A stretch of DNA of 6,397 bases from positions 1 through 6,397 of the forward strand of contig JBMNTS010000054.1 of the NCBI GenBank assembly GCA_050945855.1, given 5' to 3'. Position numbers and translations under genes: made by a program. The stretch is from CAYSNP01 sp050945855 (GTDB lineage Bacteria > Bacillota > Clostridia > Christensenellales > DTU072). The notes beneath the pieces were generated by a model. The model made no database searches and had not been told where the DNA came from. It saw nothing but the letters and a program-made list of their open reading frames with translations. Of this stretch, positions 1-6,397 are shown in pieces (positions within the stretch are counted from its first letter, which is position 1; each line of letters begins with the position of its first letter).

Positions 1-23
1 ATATCCAACACGACAGCCTTTAT

Positions 24-52
24 ATAATATTATATTATACATTTAAAGTCAA
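24..52 (-). promoter_or_regulatory. Sigma-A-type promoter reading out of the left edge
   Basis: On the minus strand a -35 box TTGACT (47-52) is followed after exactly 17 nt by a -10 box TATTAT (24-29), each matching the sigma-70/sigma-A consensus at five of six positions. The predicted transcription start is near positions 17-18, so only the first few leader bases lie inside the window. It lies about 60 bp past the truA stop codon, so the next gene to the left can be transcribed independently of the ecf-truA operon. In many Firmicutes rplM-rpsI follows truA, but nothing visible here shows whether that holds. The surrounding sequence is very AT-rich, which raises the chance of a fortuitous -10 match. 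Confidence 0.5.
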
Positions 53-113
53 ATAAAAACGTTAAATTTTTCATTTTTTTCTTTGCGAACACACCTATGT
101 ACCGCCTTAAAAA

Positions 114-845
114 TCAATAGCGCACGCTGTGTAGGTACAGCCCTTGCGGCGGAGCGGTTTCTCCCCTGTGCTCTAACCCTTTGCCTTGAAAAATCAGGTT
201 AATGCATTCCTCGCTTTTTTTGCCCTTTCCTATATCCAGCAGAGTGCCCACGATTATTCTGACCATATTATACAAAAAGCCGTCCGCGGTAATCGTAAAG
301 GTGACTTCCTCCCCGTCCGGTAAAAATCCCGCCGCCTTTACCGTGCGCACGGTGTCCTTCACGTCGCTTCCCGTCGCGCTGAAGCCCGCAAAGTCATGCG
401 TGCCCGTAAGCAGCCTGCAGGCATTTTGCATTTTTGCGATATCCACGTACGGAAGGAGTTGAACATGGGTATGCGCTCTTATGGGGCTGGGGATATCCGC
501 CACATAGAATTTGTAAATATACGTTTTTTCCTTTACGTCAAAGCGGGCGTGAAAATCGCTCGGCACCTTACGCGCGCTTTTTACTCTTATATCCTGGGGC
601 AGAATACGGTTAAGAGCCAGATGCAGCCTGTCCGCGGGAATTGTTTCGGGGGCGTCAAAATGCGCGCTCTGGGCTAAAGCGTGCACTCCGGAATCCGTCC
701 TCCCCGAACCGTAAATCTTAATAGGTTGGGCGTAAAGAGTATACAGCGCGTCCTCAATTGTCTCCTGGACGCTGGGTTGGTTCGCCTGCTTTTGCCAGCC
801 GCAATAATTTTTGCCGAAATATTCGATTATAATCAGATATCTCAT
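114..845 (-). CDS. truA: tRNA pseudouridine(38-40) synthase TruA
   Basis: TruA converts uridine to pseudouridine at positions 38, 39 and 40 in the anticodon stem-loop of many tRNAs, acting as a cytoplasmic homodimer. The 243-aa length is normal for the family. The catalytic block GSGRTDSGVHA is at residues 47-57 with nucleophile Asp51. The conserved active-site Tyr is in EKTYIYKF (Tyr109). The C-terminal blocks FLYNMVRIIVGTL (190-202) and APPQGLYL (231-238) are present. The start chosen is the ATG at 845, giving MRYLIIIEYFG; an in-frame upstream start would add 17 residues outside the family alignment. This ATG overlaps the ecfT stop codon in an ATGA arrangement. The nearest purine-rich site (AAGG) lies about 13 nt upstream, so translation probably depends on coupling to ecfT. 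It is the last gene of the operon, and no convincing intrinsic terminator follows it. Confidence 0.97.
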   Translation of the reverse strand: MRYLIIIEYFGKNYCGWQKQANQPSVQETIEDALYTLYAQPIKIYGSGRTDSGVHALAQSAHFDAPETIPADRLHLALNRILPQDIRVKSARKVPSDFHARFDVKEKTYIYKFYVADIPSPIRAHTHVQLLPYVDIAKMQNACRLLTGTHDFAGFSATGSDVKDTVRTVKAAGFLPDGEEVTFTITADGFLYNMVRIIVGTLLDIGKGKKSEECINLIFQGKGLEHRGETAPPQGLYLHSVRY

Positions 846-1648
846 AATAATTGAAAAGCCTTGGCAAGCGCTACCGCCGCAATCAGCGCGGCGCAAAAAA
901 GCGCGCCTACCCCGTCCCTGTAAGACATTTTGAGTTTTTTGAATTTGGTGCGGTGTTCCGTCGCGCTGTAGCAGCGCGCGTCTAGGGCTAGCGCAAGCTC
1001 GTCCGCAAGCGAAAAGCTGGAAACAAACAGGGGAATCAGCACGGGCAGCAGCGCCTTTGCCCTTTTTACCAATCCTCCCTGGTCGAAACTTGCGCCTCTC
1101 GCTTTCTGCGCCATCATAATCCTGTCTATTTCCCCCATAAGGGCGGGAATAAAGCGCAGGGTAATGCTCATTATTATAGCGATGTCGTGGACGGGCAAAA
1201 TTTTCTTAAAAGGGGATAATATGCTTTCCACTCCGTCGGTTAATTCCATAGGGGAGGTGGTCAGGGTAAGCAGCGTGGTACCCATAACCAAGGTTACCAG
1301 CCTTACCGCCATGGTCAGCGAAAAGATTAAGCCTTCCCAGGTCAGCCTGAGCGGCCCGAGTTCCGCAAGAATTCTGCCTTCCCTGTAAAAGAATAAATTC
1401 AAAACAGCGGTAAAAATGACTAAAAATAATATGCCCTTAATGCTTTTTACCACGCTTTTCAGGGGAACTTTGCTAAAAAGGATTGTCAGCAGAATAAAGG
1501 CGGCAATAAGTATAAAATACTGCAGCTTTTCGCACATAAAAACGGCGGTGACAAACATTATCACGCATGCCAGCTTGATGCGCGGGTCCATTTTATGCAC
1601 AAAGGAATTGGCGGGATAATACTGACCGAAAGAAATATCTCTAACCAT
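842..1648 (-). CDS. ecfT: ECF transporter transmembrane coupling subunit EcfT
   Basis: EcfT is the integral membrane scaffold of energy-coupling factor importers. It ties the two ATPases to a substrate-binding S component and transmits ATP-driven movement. The 268-aa protein has hydrophobic segments around residues 25-40, 43-60, 72-88, 107-129, 153-172 and 246-265. Its long cytoplasmic coupling region carries the two family Ala-Arg signatures: ARG at 183-185 and a variant ARC at 224-226. In the family the Arg residues of these motifs contact the grooves of the ATPases; both Arg are kept here. The start at 1648 is supported by a GGAGG ribosome binding site at 1654-1658, 5 nt upstream. The gene overlaps the 3' end of ecfA2 by 8 nt and the start of truA by 4 nt. 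The substrate cannot be told, because no S component gene is in the window. Older annotations may call it CbiQ-like. Confidence 0.95.
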   Translation of the reverse strand: MVRDISFGQYYPANSFVHKMDPRIKLACVIMFVTAVFMCEKLQYFILIAAFILLTILFSKVPLKSVVKSIKGILFLVIFTAVLNLFFYREGRILAELGPLRLTWEGLIFSLTMAVRLVTLVMGTTLLTLTTSPMELTDGVESILSPFKKILPVHDIAIIMSITLRFIPALMGEIDRIMMAQKARGASFDQGGLVKRAKALLPVLIPLFVSSFSLADELALALDARCYSATEHRTKFKKLKMSYRDGVGALFCAALIAAVALAKAFQLL

Positions 1649-2507
1649 TGCTCCCTCCCAACGCCTTGATAATGCAGGCGGTAAGCTTATCGGTGTCCAT
1701 AGGCAGGCAATGCAGAGGCAAGCCTTTTTCTCTCAACTGATTGGCAATATTTACGGTATGGGGTATGTCAAGCCCCATTTCCCTAAGCTTGTCCGAATGG
1801 CGGAATATCTCTTCCGGTGTGGAGTCGTATATTATCCTGCCCTCCTCCATTACCGCAATCCTGTTTGCGAACTCGGCTATTTCGTCCATATTGTGGCTTA
1901 TCATTATTACCGTTTGCACCCATTTTTTGCGCAGACTGTCGATAAGGTTAAGGATTTCCCTTTTGCCGCCCGGGTCAAGCCCGGAGGTGGGCTCGTCCAG
2001 AATCAGCACCTTGGGTTTTGCCGCCAGCACCCCTGCTATAGCTACCCGCCTTTTTTGTCCGCCCGAAAGGTCAAAAGGAGAACGGTCTTTTATTTGCTCA
2101 TAATCCAGCCCCACAAGCTCTAAGCTTTCTTTGGCGTTGCTCAGCATTTCTTCTTTGCCGTAACCGAAATTCTTAGGTCCGAAACAAACGTCTTTCAGCA
2201 CCGTTTCGTCAAAAAGCTGATATTCCGGATACTGAAAAACCATGCCTATGTATGAACGCAGGCGCAGCAGGTCCGCCCTTTTGTCGGCAAGGTCAATATC
2301 GTATACTTTTATGCTGCCCATGCCCTTTCTTAACTTGATTAAACCGTTGATATGCTGTATCAACGTGCTTTTCCCCGAGCCGGTAGGTCCTATTATGCCT
2401 AAAAAATCGCCTTCCTTTACCGTAAGGTTTACATCTTTTAAGGCATGCCTTTGAAAAGGCGAGCCGGGCATATAAGTGAAATTTAAATTCCTGATTTCAA
2501 TAGACAT
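1641..2507 (-). CDS. ecfA2: ECF transporter ATP-binding subunit EcfA2
   Basis: This is the second of the two ABC-type ATPases that form the EcfA1-EcfA2 heterodimer powering ECF vitamin and micronutrient uptake at the inner face of the membrane. The 288-aa sequence has Walker A GPTGSGKST (40-48), Q-loop Gln92 in VFQYPEYQLFD, signature LSGGQKRR (147-154), Walker B VLILDEPT (167-174) with catalytic Glu172, and switch His205 in ISHNMDE. Q-loop context with QYPEYQLF and the Walker B DEPTSGLDP form are typical of EcfA2 rather than EcfA1. The C-terminal ~60 residues form the usual extension after the nucleotide-binding domain. The ATG at 2507 lies inside the end of ecfA1 (25-nt overlap), preceded by a purine-rich GGAAAG at 2511-2516. 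It may have been annotated as cbiO in older schemes, but the tandem A1-A2-T order argues for the general ECF module. Confidence 0.95.
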   Translation of the reverse strand: MSIEIRNLNFTYMPGSPFQRHALKDVNLTVKEGDFLGIIGPTGSGKSTLIQHINGLIKLRKGMGSIKVYDIDLADKRADLLRLRSYIGMVFQYPEYQLFDETVLKDVCFGPKNFGYGKEEMLSNAKESLELVGLDYEQIKDRSPFDLSGGQKRRVAIAGVLAAKPKVLILDEPTSGLDPGGKREILNLIDSLRKKWVQTVIMISHNMDEIAEFANRIAVMEEGRIIYDSTPEEIFRHSDKLREMGLDIPHTVNIANQLREKGLPLHCLPMDTDKLTACIIKALGGSNG

Positions 2508-3325
2508 ATACTTTCCGCCAGTTCTTCATCGGTCAACGCCCTTTCCAAGCGATAGCCCGCCTGCTTAAGATTGAGGCTTACCTGTCCCGCCACCGGCAGC
2601 ATCAGGTCTGCGGAGCGCAACAGACTGTCCGCCTCAAAAATTTCCCGGGGGGAGGCAACCTTTAAGATTTTTCCGTCATACATTACCGCGACTCTGTCGC
2701 TTTCTATGGCTTCGTCCATATAATGGGTTATCAGCACCACGGTCATGCCCATTTCACGGTTTAAGCGTTGTACGGTGTTCAGCACTTCCCGTCTGCCCCG
2801 CGGGTCCAGCATGGAGGTGCTTTCGTCCAGTATAAGCACTTTGGGCAGCATAGCCAAAATGCCCGCTATGGCTATCCGCTGCTTTTGCCCGCCCGAAAGC
2901 TTAAATGGGGTATGCTTGCGGTATTCGCTCATCTGCACCGCCTCCAGCGCCCAATCCACCCGCCGCGCTATTTCCTCAGGCTCTATGCCAAGGTTTTCCG
3001 GTCCGAAAGCGAGGTCGTCCTCAATGATGGAGGCAACCATCTGACTGTCCGGATTTTGAAAAACCATACCCACGTTCTTCCTTATTTCAAACATATTGGC
3101 TTCGTCGGCGGTATCAAAGCCGCAGGATATCACACTGCCTTTATCGGGCAGCAAAAAAGCGTTAAGCAACTTTGCCAGCGTACTTTTTCCCGAGCCGTTA
3201 TGTCCGAGCAGAGTAAGAAATTCCCCCTTGTAAATGTCAAGGTCAATGTTTTCCACACCTTTTTGCACGCTGTCACCCAGTTTATAATCGTAGCTTACGC
3301 CCTTAACCTGTATGATTTTTTCCAT
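2483..3325 (-). CDS. ecfA1: ECF transporter ATP-binding subunit EcfA1
   Basis: This is the first ATPase of the ECF module and partner of EcfA2. With the start at 3325 the protein has 280 residues: Walker A GHNGSGKST (41-49), Q-loop VFQNPDSQ (88-95), signature LSGGQKQR (143-150), Walker B VLILDEST (163-170) with catalytic Glu168, and switch His201 in LITHYMDE. The NPDSQ and DESTSMLDP forms are characteristic of EcfA1. A longer reading frame continues upstream to a TTG at 3406, but those 27 residues lack ABC-domain similarity and precede the canonical MEKIIQVKGVSY start, so they are excluded. No Shine-Dalgarno sequence precedes the chosen ATG. An extended -10 promoter sits 7 nt before it, suggesting a leaderless or nearly leaderless message. 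It heads the ecfA1-ecfA2-ecfT-truA operon and is divergent from the glutamine synthetase gene. Confidence 0.95.
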   Translation of the reverse strand: MEKIIQVKGVSYDYKLGDSVQKGVENIDLDIYKGEFLTLLGHNGSGKSTLAKLLNAFLLPDKGSVISCGFDTADEANMFEIRKNVGMVFQNPDSQMVASIIEDDLAFGPENLGIEPEEIARRVDWALEAVQMSEYRKHTPFKLSGGQKQRIAIAGILAMLPKVLILDESTSMLDPRGRREVLNTVQRLNREMGMTVVLITHYMDEAIESDRVAVMYDGKILKVASPREIFEADSLLRSADLMLPVAGQVSLNLKQAGYRLERALTDEELAESICLLKSGI

Positions 3326-3332
3326 ATATTGT

Positions 3333-3341
3333 AGTATAACA
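3333..3341 (-). promoter_or_regulatory. Extended -10 promoter of the ecf-truA operon
   Basis: Read on the minus strand the element is TGTTATACT: a -10 hexamer TATACT (3333-3338, five of six to consensus) with an extended-10 TG (3340-3341). No good -35 box is present at 16-18 nt (best is TATGTA), as is usual where an extended -10 compensates. Only 7 nt separate the hexamer from the ecfA1 ATG at 3325, so transcription should begin within about two bases of the start codon. The call rests on position and motif only. Confidence 0.5.
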
Positions 3342-3433
3342 CAAAATGTTTTTATTACATAGTGAATACAAGCCATATTGCATAATTTTGTAAACAGGAA
3401 AAGCAAAAAACCCCGCCTTTAAGACCAAAACAA

Positions 3434-3462
3434 TTGACAAAGACGTGCTAATGCTATACACT
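3434..3462 (+). promoter_or_regulatory. Promoter of the glutamine synthetase gene
   Basis: A perfect -35 box TTGACA (3434-3439) is followed after 17 nt by TACACT (3457-3462), four of six to consensus. A second reading of the -10 is TATACA (3455-3460), which has an upstream TG but only a 15-nt spacer. Either choice puts the transcription start around 3466-3470, giving a leader of roughly 56-60 nt before the ATG at 3526. The upstream stretch from about 3399 to 3433 is A-rich and could act as an UP element. The promoter is back-to-back with that of ecfA1, the two -10 regions being about 120 bp apart. I see no recognisable GlnR box (TGTNA-N7-TNACA). Confidence 0.6.
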
Positions 3463-3471
3463 ATTTAGCGT

Positions 3472-3502
3472 AGGCGCTGTGTATGTTCGTGGCGCCTTTT
3501 TT
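3472..3502 (+). terminator. Terminator-like hairpin in the glutamine synthetase leader (candidate attenuator)
   Basis: Positions 3472-3481 pair with 3488-3497 to form a 10-bp stem (seven Watson-Crick pairs including five G-C in a row, three G-U, closed by G-C) around the six-base loop TATGTT. A run of T continues to 3502. This is the form of a rho-independent terminator, yet it lies between the predicted promoter and the ribosome binding site of the gene it precedes, with no plus-strand gene upstream in the window. It is therefore most simply read as an attenuator controlling read-through into glutamine synthetase. A short competing pairing, AGCG (3467-3470) with CGCT (3475-3478), would break the stem, but it depends on where transcription starts. 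The controlling signal is unknown. Confidence 0.5.
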
Positions 3503-3514
3503 AAAAAGCGGCTT

Positions 3515-3520
3515 AGGAGG
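3515..3520 (+). promoter_or_regulatory. Ribosome binding site of glutamine synthetase
   Basis: A perfect AGGAGG lies 5 nt upstream of the ATG at 3526 and fixes that codon as the start. It is downstream of the hairpin and its U-run, so it is not sequestered by that structure. This argues for control at the level of transcription termination rather than initiation of translation. Confidence 0.85.
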
Positions 3521-3525
3521 CACTG

Positions 3526-5616
<2,091 letters not shown>

Positions 5617-5627
5617 AGGGGGCAAGG

Positions 5628-5657
5628 TTGACTAAAATATCTTATGTATGATAAAAT
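5628..5657 (+). promoter_or_regulatory. Promoter in the gap after glutamine synthetase
   Basis: TTGACT (5628-5633) and TAAAAT (5652-5657) are spaced by 18 nt, each five of six to consensus, and the -10 is preceded by an extended-10 TG (5649-5650). The predicted start of transcription is about 5663-5665, leaving a leader of roughly 15 nt before the ATG at 5679. This gives the two small downstream genes their own promoter. No intrinsic terminator is visible between the glutamine synthetase stop and this promoter, so read-through could also contribute. Confidence 0.6.
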
Positions 5658-5666
5658 ATTATGCAT

Positions 5667-5673
5667 AAAGGAG
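5667..5673 (+). promoter_or_regulatory. Ribosome binding site deciding the start at 5679
   Basis: AAAGGAG lies 5 nt before the ATG at 5679. An in-frame ATG at 5661 precedes this site and falls upstream of the predicted transcription start, so 5679 is preferred. That removes six residues (MHKGEV) from the longest possible reading frame. Confidence 0.8.
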
Positions 5674-5678
5674 AAGTC

Positions 5679-6080
5679 ATGCCGGATAAAATAAGCGCGG
5701 CGCTGCTTAAACTGATTGTGGAAGCGAGTCCGGACGGAGAAAGCATAGTAATAGACAAAAAGGACTTGCTGGACAAAATCAGAGAAATCGCGGAGACGGA
5801 CGAGGAAGGACTTGCCGAGGCCGCGGAAAGACTTTACGCGGGCGGGTTTATCAATATCGTCTATCAGGACGAAGAAGCCTTAGGCGTTGCTCCCCTCCCC
5901 AAAGGCAAAGTAACCGCCGGGAAAATAAGCATTTCAAAAAAAGCGGATGTGGTTTCCATTCAGAGCGAATTGGGCCCCCAAATCAATACGAAAAAGATTT
6001 TTCAATACGCGTTTATGGGCGCTTTGGCAGGCGGCATAATTTCGGGGGCGTTGCTTGCGATTCTTTTGAGGCTGATATAA
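5679..6080 (+). CDS. Small winged-helix-like protein with C-terminal membrane anchor
   Basis: I do not recognise a named family for this 133-aa protein. Residues 1-65 alternate helices and a short strand-rich hairpin (LLKLIVEAS, then VIDKKDLLDKI, then a Glu-rich helix, then FINIVYQDEEALGV), which resembles a small winged-helix domain. A charged linker follows (about 75-107, many Lys). The C-terminus is a single hydrophobic segment (about 108-131) with small-residue spacing GALAGGIISGALLAILL. There is no N-terminal signal peptide, so the likely topology is a cytoplasmic domain held to the membrane by a C-terminal anchor. It has its own promoter, and its stop is one base from the start of the next gene, which has the same overall plan. 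Function is unknown. A role as a membrane-tethered regulator or adaptor is inference only. Confidence 0.8.
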   Translation: MPDKISAALLKLIVEASPDGESIVIDKKDLLDKIREIAETDEEGLAEAAERLYAGGFINIVYQDEEALGVAPLPKGKVTAGKISISKKADVVSIQSELGPQINTKKIFQYAFMGALAGGIISGALLAILLRLI

Positions 6081-6081
6081 A

Positions 6082-6397
6082 ATGGTACTCAATAAAAAGG
6101 AAAAAGTCCTTATGGACGCCATAGTTAAAAGCAAGCTTAACAAAAGGGGGCAGACCATGATTGCCCCGCTTACGCTGTTGCAGCATATCCCGTACAATAT
6201 CGATTTTCGCGCGGAGGAGCTGGAAGGGGTGCTTACCCAGTTGGCTTACGACAATTATTTTTCTCTTGAAACGGCAAAGCGCAAGGGAGAATTGATTTAT
6301 ATAATTACATTGAAAGAAAACGGATTAAGCTATATAAGAGAAAAGCGCGCGGCGCGCAAAAACCTTATCGCCAAGCTCTTGCTGGCTGCGGGCGTTG
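6082..6397 (+). CDS. Second small winged-helix-like protein, truncated by the window end
   Basis: The first 105 residues are present and the gene continues past the edge. The protein begins MVLNKKEKVLMDAIVKS, a helical start, then MIAPLTLLQHI, a helix with LEGVLTQLAYDNYF (47-60), and a hairpin GELIYIITLKENG (69-81). This order of helices followed by a two-strand wing resembles a winged-helix fold. After a basic stretch (REKRAARKN, 86-94) the sequence turns hydrophobic (LIAKLLLAAGV) as the window ends, which looks like the start of a membrane segment. I have an impression of similar short proteins in Clostridia but no named family. The ATG is one base after the upstream stop, with GAGG at 6068-6071, so the two genes are probably translated from one mRNA. 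The plan matches that of the upstream neighbour, so they may be diverged paralogues. Confidence 0.75.
   Translation, partial: MVLNKKEKVLMDAIVKSKLNKRGQTMIAPLTLLQHIPYNIDFRAEELEGVLTQLAYDNYFSLETAKRKGELIYIITLKENGLSYIREKRAARKNLIAKLLLAAGV

Noticed and set aside
51..75. AT-rich inverted repeat (AAATAAAAA / TTTTTCATTT) after truA as a terminator
   Set aside because: The stem is only A-T pairs with a bulge and has no G-C core, so it does not meet the form of an intrinsic terminator.
974..985. Second coupling motif of EcfT reads ARC rather than ARG
   Set aside because: The key Arg is kept and I recall Cys at this place as common in Firmicute EcfT proteins, so it is probably normal variation.
2768..3334. 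188-codon open frame antisense to ecfA1
   Set aside because: It lies almost entirely over a conserved ABC ATPase gene, and its low-complexity, His- and Gln-rich translation resembles no protein; it is a shadow of ecfA1.
3405..3420. Half of a terminator: minus-strand AAAGGCGGGGTTTTTT without a matching left arm
   Set aside because: No nearby GC-rich partner exists on either side, so it cannot fold as a terminator. It may be a remnant of a lost one or chance.
3467..3502. ANTAR-type antiterminator target (paired hexaloop hairpins) in the glutamine synthetase leader
   Set aside because: The terminator hairpin has a six-base loop with G at position 4, but position 1 is U rather than A, and there is no second upstream hexaloop stem inside the predicted transcript.
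5661..5678. Upstream in-frame ATG at 5661 as the start of the first small gene
   Set aside because: It has no ribosome binding site and lies at or before the predicted transcription start, whereas 5679 has AAAGGAG at ideal spacing.

Overview
The window looks like chromosomal core DNA of a Clostridia-like Firmicute. Evidence for this is the compact gene order ecfA1-ecfA2-ecfT-truA, a type III glutamine synthetase, strong AGGAGG-type ribosome binding sites, sigma-A-like promoters, and a small C-terminally anchored protein of a type I associate with Clostridia. This placement is inference from gene content; there is no rRNA or ribosomal protein gene here to confirm it. I see no mobile element, CRISPR array, tRNA gene or prophage sequence.

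Left half (114-3325, minus strand): one tightly packed operon read right to left. ecfA1 and ecfA2 (the two ATPases) and ecfT (the membrane coupling subunit) make up the energy-coupling module of an ECF-type vitamin/micronutrient importer. The last gene, truA, encodes the tRNA pseudouridine synthase for positions 38-40. Every junction overlaps (25, 8 and 4 nt), which suggests translational coupling. No substrate-binding S component is present, so the module probably serves S components encoded elsewhere. Beyond truA, a good minus-strand promoter (24-52) fires out of the left edge, so the neighbouring gene has its own start of transcription.

Middle (3326-3525): a 200-bp divergent intergenic region. 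The minus-strand side has an extended -10 so close to the ecfA1 ATG, with no Shine-Dalgarno sequence, that the ecfA1 mRNA may be leaderless. The plus-strand side has a TTGACA promoter followed at once by a terminator-like hairpin with a U-run, and then a strong ribosome binding site for glutamine synthetase. This suggests that glutamine synthetase is controlled by transcription attenuation in its leader.

Right half (3526-6397, plus strand): a complete 696-aa glutamine synthetase III with all the family active-site blocks, then two small genes in tandem. The first encodes 133 aa; the second runs off the window after 105 codons. Both encode a small helical, winged-helix-like N-terminal domain, and the first ends in a clear membrane segment. 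The second appears to be entering one at the window edge. The first has its own promoter in the 62-bp gap after glutamine synthetase. The function of this pair is unknown to me and is the least explained part of the window.
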